This document shows, piece by piece, positions 1-5,729 of a stretch of DNA of 5,729 nt (positions within the stretch are counted from its first letter, which is position 1; each line of letters opens with the position of its first letter). Source of the stretch: Pontimonas sp. (GTDB taxonomy: Bacteria > Actinomycetota > Actinomycetes > Actinomycetales > Microbacteriaceae); the NCBI GenBank assembly GCA_021741945.1, contig JAIOWV010000082.1, positions 1-5,729 of the forward strand, given 5' to 3'. Below the pieces are notes generated by a model that had not been told where the DNA came from, ran no database searches, and saw only the letters and a list, made by a program, of their open reading frames with translations. A program made the translations under genes and the position numbers.

Positions 1-795
1 CGCTGCTGTCCCTAAAGCAAGCGCTGCGTCCACGGCGTAGTGAAGGCCGGGTGAGGGCAACTTCACCGTGTGGACTCTGCCACCTAGCTCCACCGAAGCC
101 TCGTCGCCCTGAGTGGCCTCCAGAACCGCCACGGGGCTGGGGTCTGGTTTGTGATCAAAGTCGAAGAACAACGGGGCCGCCACCAACCCGTGAGACTGGC
201 TCGCAATGGCTGCTTGCGAGACGTCCGTGGCACTCACGGCCACTCCCGCCTCACGAACCTCGTGTGCAAGGGCACTGAGGTTCACGTCTGCTTGATTGAC
301 GAGAACCCCTCGCCGAGCCCGAAGCGCGAGCGTGCGGAGCATGCCATAGACATTCTCTGGCTCGCCAAACCGGTTGAGTTGATCAACCTGTAGGTTGGTG
401 ATGACTACCCAATCCGGGACTAGAAGATCCGCTATTTGGGGCCCATAGGCCTCATCAACCTCAAGCACGGCGACGTCTGCCCGGACTCTGCCCATGAGAG
501 AGCACTGCGCCACGACAGCGGAGGCTAAGCCTTGTGGGAGGTTTCCACCAGCAGGGTTAGTGAAGACACGAACACCATGCTCGGCAAGCACAGCGCTGAC
601 CATGGTCGTGGTGGTGGATTTTCCATTTGAGCCCGTCACGAAAATAACCCCACCCGGGACTGACCCAAGAGTTCTTGCGAGGACGTCGGGAACCAAGCGC
701 AGAAGAATCCAGCCGGGAAACGCCGACCCTCCGCCACGAAGCCTCGTGGCAACGCGAGCAATCCTGGAAATCAGGAGAGCCCAGAAGAGTCGCAT
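1..795 (-). CDS. murT: MurT-like Mur ligase, lipid II isoglutaminyl synthase ligase subunit (3' end outside window)
   Basis: MurT activates the alpha-carboxyl of D-Glu in lipid II with ATP, and its partner GatD supplies ammonia from glutamine, giving D-isoglutamine on the cytoplasmic face of the membrane. The first 265 residues are visible. The N-terminus has the MurT-style GGGSAFPGW segment (21-29) and then the ATP P-loop VTGSNGKSTTTT (53-64). NPAGGNLPQGLASAV (80-94) follows, then the acidic EVDE motif (112-115) and NLQVDQLNRFGE (134-145), equivalent to the RDQLDRYGE segment of MurT. LVNQADVNLS (165-174) opens the distal part of the central domain. PGLHYAVDAALALG near 247-260 matches the family's 'YN' region. 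The only cysteine is C98, so the usual four-cysteine zinc ribbon is absent. The ATG lies 5 bp after the rpoD stop; a GAG inside the last rpoD codon sits 8 nt upstream as a weak Shine-Dalgarno. GatD would be expected just beyond the left edge. FolC and MurE are less likely because the flanking motifs fit MurT better. Confidence 0.85.
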   Translation of the reverse strand, partial: MRLFWALLISRIARVATRLRGGGSAFPGWILLRLVPDVLARTLGSVPGGVIFVTGSNGKSTTTTMVSAVLAEHGVRVFTNPAGGNLPQGLASAVVAQCSLMGRVRADVAVLEVDEAYGPQIADLLVPDWVVITNLQVDQLNRFGEPENVYGMLRTLALRARRGVLVNQADVNLSALAHEVREAGVAVSATDVSQAAIASQSHGLVAAPLFFDFDHKPDPSPVAVLEATQGDEASVELGGRVHTVKLPSPGLHYAVDAALALGTAA

Positions 796-800
796 GCTTC

Positions 801-2681
801 TTACTCGAGGTAGTCGCGAAGGGCCTGAGACCGGGAAGGGTGACGAAGCTTCGCCATGGTCTTCGACTCAATCTGGCGAATACGCTCGCGGGTAACACCA
901 AAAGTGTCGCCGATTTGATCGAGCGTCTTCGGCATGCCATCGCCGAGACCGAAACGCATCCGAATCACACCAGCTTCGCGCTCGGAGAGGGACTCCAACA
1001 ACATCTCCAGCTGGCGCTGCAACATGGTGAAGCCCACCGCGTCCGCGGGAACCACTGCCTCCGTGTCCTCAATGAGGTCACCGAATTCGCTGTCGCCGTC
1101 CTCGCCAAGTGGAGTGTGGAGCGAGATGGGTTCGCGCCCATACTTCTGCACCTCAACAACCTTTTCGGGAGTCATGTCGAGTTCGCGGGCCAACTCTTCA
1201 GGCGTTGGTTCGCGGCCCAGGTCTTGAAGCATCTGTCGCTGGACGCGAGCGAGCTTGTTGATGACTTCGACCATGTGGACCGGAATACGGATGGTCCGAG
1301 CCTGATCAGCCATCGCACGGGTAATGGCCTGACGAATCCACCAGGTGGCATAGGTCGAGAACTTGAAGCCCTTGGTGTAGTCGAACTTCTCGACGGCGCG
1401 AATGAGGCCGAGGTTGCCCTCCTGGATCAGGTCAAGGAATTGCATTCCACGACCGGTATATCGCTTGGCAAGCGAGACCACCAGTCGGAGGTTGGCTCCT
1501 AGAAGGTGATTCTTAGCCCGATACCCGTCCTTCGTGATCTCGTGAAGTTCGCGAGCCAGCTTGGTCGTTTTCTGCGAATTCGTGAGCTGCGAGAGCTTTT
1601 CCTCAGCGAACAATCCGGCTTCGATGCGCATTGCGAGCTCAACCTCTTGCTCGGCGTTGAGTAGCGCGACCCTACCGATTTGCTTGAGGTAATCCTTGAC
1701 CGGATCAGCGGTCGCGCCAGTAATCGTGGTGGAAATGATGGGCGCATCATCGTCGTCGGAGCTAGAAAGAACCAACGCGCCCGAGGGAAGAACGGCAACT
1801 TCCTTCTCATCCTCGTCATCTTCAGCTTCATCCTCAATTGCTGCTTCAGCTAGCGCGGCGATAACCTCGGCGCCAAGTTTGATGGCTACATCGTCGGCAA
1901 CTACCTCGCCAACATCGTCGCCATCCGCCTCGACAACGATGTCGTCATCAATCTCGATGTCGACGTCTACAACGTCTCCGTCCACGCCGAGTGATGGTGC
2001 TGCGGCCCCCTTGGCGCTCTTTGCCCCGCCGGCGACAGCCTTCTTTGCCGGTGCCTTAGCGACTGGTTTGGAAGCAGTACTTTTCTGCGCTGCTGTTTTC
2101 ACAGCAGCGGGCTTCGTGGCAGCTGGCGCCGAAGCTTTGATGGGTGCGGTTTTCTTCACGGCGGGTTTTGCCGCAGCGGACTTTGTGGCGACCGACTTCG
2201 TGGCGGCGGACTTTGCGGGCGCTTTCGCGACCGGCTTCTTGGCGACCGGCTTCTTGGCGACCGTTTTTGCCGCTGGCTTGGCGGCTGCTTTAGCCGCTGG
2301 CTTCTTGGCTACCGGCTTCGCAGCCGGCTTCGCGGCTGGCTTCGCGGCTGGCTTCGCGGCTGGCTTGACAGTCTTCTTTGCGGCCGCCGCGGGCTTAGCG
2401 GCAACCTTCGCGGGAGTCTTGGCGGCAGGTTTAGGAGCGGCTTTCTTCGGAGCGGAGGGCGCCTTGGCTGCCGTGGTCTTGGTTGTGGTCTTGGTTGTTG
2501 TCTTGGCTGACCGTCCAGCCGATGCTGTTGAGGAGGACGGGCCGGAGGATGCTTTGGAGGGGGTCACAGACGACGGTGCAGCTTTCTCGGTGGTGGCGGG
2601 CTTCTTGCGGAATCGGTCAACGAACCCGCCAAGCCCTTTGCGCGCGGACTTATCCGATGGAGCTGGCTTTGAGGTTGCCAT
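801..2681 (-). CDS. rpoD: Primary sigma factor of RNA polymerase (RpoD/SigA/HrdB type)
   Basis: This is the housekeeping sigma-70 factor, which directs RNA polymerase to -10/-35 promoters. With the ATG at 2681 it has 626 residues. Residues 1-231 are rich in Lys, Ala and Pro (AKPA/AKKPV repeats). Residues 232-325 are strongly acidic, with IEIDDD and AEDDEDEKE runs. Region 1.2 begins at D326 (DPVKDYLKQIG). Region 2 holds NLRLVVSLAKRYTGRG (397-412), DLIQEGNLGLIRAVEKFDY (417-435) and the -10 reading segment FSTYATWWIRQAI (441-453). Region 3 is about 467-545. Region 4 holds LSEREAGVIRMRFGL (565-579) and the -35 helix-turn-helix TLDQIGDTFGVTRERIRQIE (586-605), ending in LRDYLE. The 2681 start is preceded by AGGTGG (2690-2685), 3 nt from the ATG. 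In-frame starts at 2702 and 2774 lack a ribosome site and would add hydrophobic residues unlike the family. The family core is complete, so the gene is intact. It probably shares a transcript with murT downstream. Confidence 0.97.
   Translation of the reverse strand: MATSKPAPSDKSARKGLGGFVDRFRKKPATTEKAAPSSVTPSKASSGPSSSTASAGRSAKTTTKTTTKTTAAKAPSAPKKAAPKPAAKTPAKVAAKPAAAAKKTVKPAAKPAAKPAAKPAAKPVAKKPAAKAAAKPAAKTVAKKPVAKKPVAKAPAKSAATKSVATKSAAAKPAVKKTAPIKASAPAATKPAAVKTAAQKSTASKPVAKAPAKKAVAGGAKSAKGAAAPSLGVDGDVVDVDIEIDDDIVVEADGDDVGEVVADDVAIKLGAEVIAALAEAAIEDEAEDDEDEKEVAVLPSGALVLSSSDDDDAPIISTTITGATADPVKDYLKQIGRVALLNAEQEVELAMRIEAGLFAEEKLSQLTNSQKTTKLARELHEITKDGYRAKNHLLGANLRLVVSLAKRYTGRGMQFLDLIQEGNLGLIRAVEKFDYTKGFKFSTYATWWIRQAITRAMADQARTIRIPVHMVEVINKLARVQRQMLQDLGREPTPEELARELDMTPEKVVEVQKYGREPISLHTPLGEDGDSEFGDLIEDTEAVVPADAVGFTMLQRQLEMLLESLSEREAGVIRMRFGLGDGMPKTLDQIGDTFGVTRERIRQIESKTMAKLRHPSRSQALRDYLE
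2088..2109 (-). other. Perfect 9-bp hairpin with GAAA tetraloop inside rpoD message
   Basis: On the coding strand CGCTGCTGT is followed by GAAA and then by its exact complement ACAGCAGCG, so the rpoD mRNA can form a 9-bp stem capped by a GNRA-type tetraloop. It encodes AAVKTAA within the basic N-terminal extension. Ala codons GCT and GCA favour such palindromes by chance, so a function is only a possibility. Confidence 0.45.
2229..2258. repeat. Tandem 15-bp repeat, two identical copies, in rpoD
   Basis: The 15-bp unit GACCGGCTTCTTGGC (plus strand) occurs twice head to tail without a mismatch, and a partial third copy (GACCG) follows. On the coding strand each unit gives one AKKPV pentapeptide, near residues 142-151 of RpoD. 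The unit length is a multiple of three, so copy-number change would keep the reading frame. Confidence 0.9.
2314..2361. repeat. Tandem 12-bp repeat, four copies, in rpoD
   Basis: Four head-to-tail copies of GGCTTCGCGGCT (plus strand) are present. The last three are identical and the first differs at two bases; a truncated unit (GGCTTG) follows. On the coding strand they give AAKP tetrapeptides, near residues 107-123 of RpoD. The surrounding stretch, about 2030-2510, is low-complexity sequence of the same Ala/Lys/Pro type. Copy-number changes would be in frame. Confidence 0.92.
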
Positions 2682-2700
2682 GTGCCACCTGGTCCAATGC

Positions 2701-2729
2701 ATTGAGGGCAGTAGGAAGACCCTTGTCAA
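2701..2729 (-). promoter_or_regulatory. Candidate rpoD promoter
   Basis: A perfect TTGACA (-35, 2729-2724) is followed after 17 bp by CTCAAT (2706-2701), which matches TATAAT at only three of six positions. Transcription would start near 2694, leaving a leader of about 13 nt that holds the AGGTGG ribosome site. The perfect -35 and spacing support it; the poor -10 argues against it. Transcription from the PAC2 gene could also cover rpoD. Confidence 0.35.
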
Positions 2730-2765
2730 GTTCTTCAGACAAAATCCGAAGAGCCAAACAGGGCC

Positions 2766-2781
2766 TGCCATCATTATGGCA
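2766..2781 (-). other. Short inverted repeat overlapping a second -10-like box upstream of rpoD
   Basis: TGCCAT and ATGGCA pair around a 4-nt loop, 6 bp in all, in the 141-bp gap between the PAC2 stop and rpoD. The same bases contain CATAAT (2778-2773), five of six matches to a -10 box, but no good -35 lies 16-19 bp upstream. It may be an alternative rpoD promoter, a small operator or a weak terminator of the PAC2 gene; the sequence alone does not decide. Confidence 0.25.
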
Positions 2782-2822
2782 CGGTTCGGGGCCGGGGCCG
2801 TTCAGGCTGGGCCTAGCGCGTT

Positions 2823-3752
2823 TCAGGATGAGTCTGTGTCGCCAGAAGTGTCGGCCGCGTGGCGCTTGGCGAGAAAGTCTTGGAGTTCAGCGGCGATCGT
2901 GTCAGCACTCGGTAGTTCGCCATCCGCTCCCATCAAAGGTGAGGGCATGGGGTTGTCCTCCATGTACGAATCGTGGCGCGTCTCGAGAGTTCCGACCAGC
3001 TTGTTGAGCTCCTGGTTGTTCTCGACCTGCTCCGAGATACCGCGCAGGAACTCACGGCCTGCCTCGCGGAGCGCATCCGTGGGGAAAACAAGGCCGGTGG
3101 CCCTCGTCACCGACTGCAATGCGGTGACCGCCGCGTCAGGGAACTCGGTGTCCGCCAAGTAGTGCGGCACAAGAATTACGAAACCGGCAGTCGGGTGATC
3201 TTTTTCCTGCAATCGGTACTCCACCAGATGCATCAGCGTTCCGGGAACGCCGGTTGTTGGACGCCACACAGAAAGAGCGTCGGTCAACTCGCTCCTGTTT
3301 CCACTCACTGTCACACCAAGACTTCTGGTGTGAGGCACTGGCATGGGAATGGCGTGCACCCAGGTGCTGGAGGTGACACCCAGTTCATCAATGAGCTCAA
3401 GGATTCTGGTGCTCACCTGATCCCAGCGAAAATCAGGCTCATAGCCAGAAAGAAAGAGGAACTCGGTTCCCACCTCGTCGCGAACTAAATCCAATGACAG
3501 GCGAGGAGGTTGGTAGCTCGTGAGAGCCGTTTCCTCAAACTGGAACATCGGCCGCCTGGCCCGGTAGTCGATGAGCAGGTCGTTGACAAACGTGCCCACT
3601 CTTTCGTGGGACAGCGTGTCGATCACATAGTTGTTGACCTGCGTGACCGTCGCGCCCGCATCAGCAAAACCGGTGAGGCCTGCAACCAGGGGCAATCCCC
3701 GGGGGACGGCAGAGAGCTCGAGGGCCTCACGGAACACGTGGTCAGAGAACAT
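2823..3752 (-). CDS. PAC2 family (proteasome assembly chaperone-like) protein
   Basis: The protein belongs to the PAC2/DUF75 superfamily, named after a eukaryotic proteasome-assembly chaperone. Bacterial members have no established reaction, and nothing here shows a link to a proteasome. With the ATG at 3752 it has 309 residues. Family segments are GLPLVAGLTGFADAG (19-33), SGYEPDFRW (102-110), HAIPMPVPHTRSLGVTVSGN (133-152) and HYLADTEFPDAA (197-208). A Gln/Glu-rich helical stretch, EQVENNQELNKLVGTLE, lies near 242-258, and the C-terminal tail is Ser/Asp-rich. There is no signal peptide or membrane segment, so it should be cytoplasmic. The start is uncertain. ATG 3752 fits the usual family length but lacks a well-spaced ribosome site. 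TTG 3767 follows GAGGTGA closely, and ATG 3794 adds 14 residues. TTG 3833 would overlap the pepA start and is unlikely. It is the first visible gene of the leftward block ending in rpoD and murT. Confidence 0.88.
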   Translation of the reverse strand: MFSDHVFREALELSAVPRGLPLVAGLTGFADAGATVTQVNNYVIDTLSHERVGTFVNDLLIDYRARRPMFQFEETALTSYQPPRLSLDLVRDEVGTEFLFLSGYEPDFRWDQVSTRILELIDELGVTSSTWVHAIPMPVPHTRSLGVTVSGNRSELTDALSVWRPTTGVPGTLMHLVEYRLQEKDHPTAGFVILVPHYLADTEFPDAAVTALQSVTRATGLVFPTDALREAGREFLRGISEQVENNQELNKLVGTLETRHDSYMEDNPMPSPLMGADGELPSADTIAAELQDFLAKRHAADTSGDTDSS

Positions 3753-3820
3753 TCCCCCATCGTACAAGTCACCTCTGCGGGGAGCTGAGTGCATCGCCAG
3801 AGTCCATGCCTCGCGTGGAT

Positions 3821-3833
3821 TAACATGGGGCAA
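3821..3833 (+). promoter_or_regulatory. Candidate -10 box for leaderless pepA transcript
   Basis: TAACAT (3821-3826) fits the actinobacterial TANNNT -10 pattern. Six bases (GGGGCA) separate it from the A of the pepA ATG at 3833, which is the normal distance to a transcription start. The message would therefore begin at the start codon. No Shine-Dalgarno lies at a useful distance; GGGG is only 2 nt away. No -35 box is evident. Confidence 0.45.
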
Positions 3834-5320
3834 TGACCCTCCCCGAATTAACGGCCTCCTCCCTCAGCCCCGCAGAACTCGATGTCGACATCGTGGTGGT
3901 GGGTCTCTCCACAGGTGAGCAAGGACTAGCGATCGAAGCCGCTGGCCTCGCCACAGAGCACGCAGAAGCGCTGTTGGATGCGGCGCAGCGGGTTGAAGCC
4001 GATGGTGAGCGCAACAACACGTGGCGCATTCCGGCACCGGCTGGCTTTTCGTGCACCAGCGTTGTCTTTACAGGACTCGGCGCCCACGCGCCGGGGTCAG
4101 ACGGGCTCCGCGAAGCCGCTGGGTACGCGGCTCAGAGCATGCAGAAGGTCGCCCGCGTTGCCTACGCGCTGCCCACAGCCTCTAGCGCTGAAGTTGTTGC
4201 CCTCTGCGAGGGGGCGCTGATCGGCTCACACCGCATTCAGAAAACACACGCCGAGCCGGAGGCTGGCCTGCAGGCAATTACCGTAGTTGGCCCAGCGTCT
4301 CCCGAGGACATAGCGAGCGCCCGGGTTAGCGCAGAAGCGGTCTGGCGGGTCAGAGACCTTGTCTCCCTCCCGCCGAATGTGCTGCACCCGCAGTCCTTTG
4401 TTGAACGGGTGAAGGCGATGGCCGAATCGCTCGCTGTGTCCATTGAGGTGCTCGATGAGAAAGAACTTCGTGACCAGGGTTACGGGGGCCTCACGGCGGT
4501 GGGCCAAGGATCCACAAACCCCCCGCGCATGATGATTGTGCGCTGGTCTCCCCCAGGTGCGAAGAAGCACATCGCGCTCGTGGGCAAGGGAATCACGTTC
4601 GACTCCGGGGGGCTTTCGCTCAAGCCCGCTAACTCCATGGTCGGAATGAAATACGACATGACCGGTGCCGCGGTGGTGTCCGCTGTGGCACTGGCAAGCG
4701 CCGCAAGCGCCTCCCCCACGGCAGTAACTGCCTGGGTCTGTCTTGCCGAGAACATGCCAAGCGGTAGCGCGTCGCGGCCCAACGACGTGATCACCATCAA
4801 AAACGGCACCACTGTCGAAATACTCAACACCGACGCGGAAGGTCGCTTGGTACTGGCCGATGGCTTGAGTGCGGCATCTACCGAGAACCCTGACCTCATC
4901 ATTGACGTGGCCACCCTCACGGGAGCAGCCCGCGTTGCACTCGGCGAGCGCTATGCGGGCCTGATGGGCTCCGACGATGCCGTGTCCCAGGTGCGCGAGG
5001 CCGCCGAGAGTGCTGGCGAACTGGTCTGGCCTATGCCCCTTCCCGAAGAACTCCGGTCACTGCTGAAGACGGACGTGGCAGATATTGCCAATGCGAAGCC
5101 CGGTAACACCCTCGGTGGAATGTTGGTTGCCGGCCTGTTCCTGCGCGAATTCATTGGCAAAGACCCCCAGGGGAATCGCTTGCCCTGGGCGCACTTAGAT
5201 ATCGCTGGCCCCGCCGAGAACTCCTCAGGACCCTGGGGGTACACCCCGAAGGGCCCAACGGGCGCTCTCACCAGGACCCTGTTGGAGATTGTGGGCGCGA
5301 AGGCTGGCTCCGCCAAGTAG
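3833..5320 (+). CDS. pepA: Leucyl aminopeptidase, cytosolic, family M17
   Basis: This enzyme removes N-terminal residues, preferably leucine and other hydrophobic ones, from peptides with a two-metal centre and acts in cytoplasmic peptide turnover. The protein is 495 residues, normal for M17. The N-terminal macro-like domain covers roughly 1-165 and the catalytic domain the rest. The metal ligands, placed by their spacing in the E. coli enzyme, are all present: K252 and D257 in VGKGITFDSGG, D275 in KYDMTGAA, and D334 and E336 in the signature NTDAEGRL. The catalytic K264 (SLKP) and R338 are also present. The C-terminal part has DVATLTGAARVALG and the conserved AHLDIAGPA segment. There is no signal peptide. 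The ATG at 3833 lacks a proper ribosome site but has a -10-like box placed for a leaderless message. It is divergent from the PAC2 gene, and lpdA follows 85 bp after the stop. Confidence 0.97.
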   Translation: MTLPELTASSLSPAELDVDIVVVGLSTGEQGLAIEAAGLATEHAEALLDAAQRVEADGERNNTWRIPAPAGFSCTSVVFTGLGAHAPGSDGLREAAGYAAQSMQKVARVAYALPTASSAEVVALCEGALIGSHRIQKTHAEPEAGLQAITVVGPASPEDIASARVSAEAVWRVRDLVSLPPNVLHPQSFVERVKAMAESLAVSIEVLDEKELRDQGYGGLTAVGQGSTNPPRMMIVRWSPPGAKKHIALVGKGITFDSGGLSLKPANSMVGMKYDMTGAAVVSAVALASAASASPTAVTAWVCLAENMPSGSASRPNDVITIKNGTTVEILNTDAEGRLVLADGLSAASTENPDLIIDVATLTGAARVALGERYAGLMGSDDAVSQVREAAESAGELVWPMPLPEELRSLLKTDVADIANAKPGNTLGGMLVAGLFLREFIGKDPQGNRLPWAHLDIAGPAENSSGPWGYTPKGPTGALTRTLLEIVGAKAGSAK

Positions 5321-5332
5321 TAGGCTTGGTGG

Positions 5333-5361
5333 GCACGACCGTCCTGAGGTCGCGCGTTTGT
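5333..5361 (+). terminator. Possible weak terminator after pepA
   Basis: CGACC (5336-5340) pairs with GGTCG (5348-5352) around a 7-nt loop. One A/C mismatch and two more G-C pairs (5333-5334 with 5354-5355) extend the stem, and GTTTGT follows. The stem is short and the T tract is interrupted, so termination may be partial and pepA may read through into lpdA. Confidence 0.35.
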
Positions 5362-5405
5362 CATTGGGGCCGCCGGGCTAACTAACGTGAGGGAGTCTCC
5401 TACTC

Positions 5406-5729
5406 GTGGCTGAGCACACTTTTGATATTGTCGTTCTAGGCGCAGGAAGTGGTGGCTACGCGGCCGCACTTCGCGCCAGTCAGCTCGGAATGAGCGTTGG
5501 ACTGATTGAAAAGGACAAGGTGGGTGGGACCTGCCTGCACGTCGGGTGTATTCCGACCAAAGCGCTTCTGCACGCTGCCGAGGTTGCTGACTCCGCCAGG
5601 CACTCCGACATGTTTGGTGTTCGCGCAACACTCGAAGGCGTCGACCTTCCTGCTGTGAACCAGTACCGCGATGGCATCGTCGCCTCCAAGCACAAAGGCC
5701 TCCAGGGCCTTATCAAGGCTCGTGGCATC
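5406..5729 (+). CDS. lpdA: Dihydrolipoamide dehydrogenase, N-terminal part (3' end outside window)
   Basis: This flavoprotein is the E3 subunit that reoxidises dihydrolipoyl groups of the pyruvate and 2-oxoglutarate dehydrogenase complexes and passes electrons to NAD+. The first 108 residues are visible, and the frame is open to the window edge. The FAD-binding Rossmann motif VVLGAGSGGYAAALRASQLG spans 9-28, with the acidic E35 at the end of the second strand. The redox-active disulfide is C43 and C48 in GGTCLHVGCIPTKALLH. The CLHVGCIPTK form and the following HAAEVADSARHS fit lipoamide dehydrogenase rather than glutathione or mercuric reductase. The start is GTG at 5406, preceded by GAGGGAG (5389-5395) with 10 nt spacing. 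A TTGTCA (5358-5363) could be a -35 box, but no convincing -10 follows. In related genomes the E2 gene often lies downstream; that region is not visible here. Confidence 0.95.
   Translation, partial: MAEHTFDIVVLGAGSGGYAAALRASQLGMSVGLIEKDKVGGTCLHVGCIPTKALLHAAEVADSARHSDMFGVRATLEGVDLPAVNQYRDGIVASKHKGLQGLIKARGI

Noticed and set aside
675..1502. Plus-strand open frame of 275 codons opposite the conserved sigma core
   Set aside because: It is fully antisense to RpoD regions 2-4 and the murT start, with no recognisable motif; it is explained by GC-rich codon bias.
1696..3162. Open plus-strand frame of 488 codons antisense to rpoD and the PAC2 gene
   Set aside because: It is the mirror of the low-complexity Ala/Lys/Pro arm. 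Its product is Ala/Gly/Phe repeat and Ser-rich sequence with no domain, and the minus-strand RpoD is unmistakable.
3311..3333. Perfect 8-bp inverted repeat (TCACACCA, 7-nt loop, TGGTGTGA)
   Set aside because: It lies inside the conserved HTRSLGVTV segment of the PAC2 gene. An 8-bp stem of this kind is expected about once by chance in a window of this size, and no T tract follows.
3753..3833. PAC2 gene starting at TTG 3833
   Set aside because: It would overlap the divergent pepA start codon, has no ribosome site, and adds 27 residues outside the usual family length.
5358..5388. lpdA promoter TTGTCA with TAACGT
   Set aside because: The spacer would be 19 bp, the -10 is poor, and the transcription start would fall within the ribosome site; only the -35-like box is noted under lpdA.
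4951..5631. Minus-strand open frame of 226 codons opposite pepA and lpdA
   Set aside because: It spans the ends of two well-supported genes on the other strand and has no domain-like sequence.

Overview
The window looks like chromosomal housekeeping DNA from a high-GC actinobacterium, most likely Microbacteriaceae-like. The grounds are GC-rich coding with strong third-position bias, a primary sigma factor with a very long Lys/Ala-rich N-terminal extension, a MurT-type ligase, and a PAC2-family gene directly upstream of the sigma gene. The family-level placement is an inference from gene content and protein style, not a computed phylogeny.

The layout is two divergent blocks. Reading leftward on the minus strand from about 3752 are a PAC2-family protein (2823-3752), the primary sigma factor RpoD/SigA (801-2681), and, five bases after the sigma stop codon, a MurT-like Mur ligase (1-795) that runs off the left edge. 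Reading rightward are leucyl aminopeptidase PepA (3833-5320), a short gap with a possible terminator, and the first 108 codons of dihydrolipoamide dehydrogenase LpdA (5406-5729), which runs off the right edge. The divergent promoter region between the blocks is only about 80 bp.

The genes serve separate core functions: transcription (RpoD), lipid II modification (MurT-like), peptide turnover (PepA) and the E3 step of 2-oxoacid dehydrogenase complexes (LpdA). The PAC2 protein has no assignable reaction. The spacing suggests that rpoD and murT are co-transcribed and translationally coupled, and that the PAC2 gene may read through into them. No RNA gene, insertion sequence, CRISPR array, prophage or toxin-antitoxin module is visible. 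No stretch over 300 bp lacks a gene.

I see no clearly novel multi-gene system. The points that merit a second look are the bipartite (basic, then acidic) RpoD extension with its tandem DNA repeats, the absence of cysteine pairs where MurT normally carries a zinc ribbon, a likely leaderless start for pepA, and a GNRA-capped hairpin inside the rpoD message.
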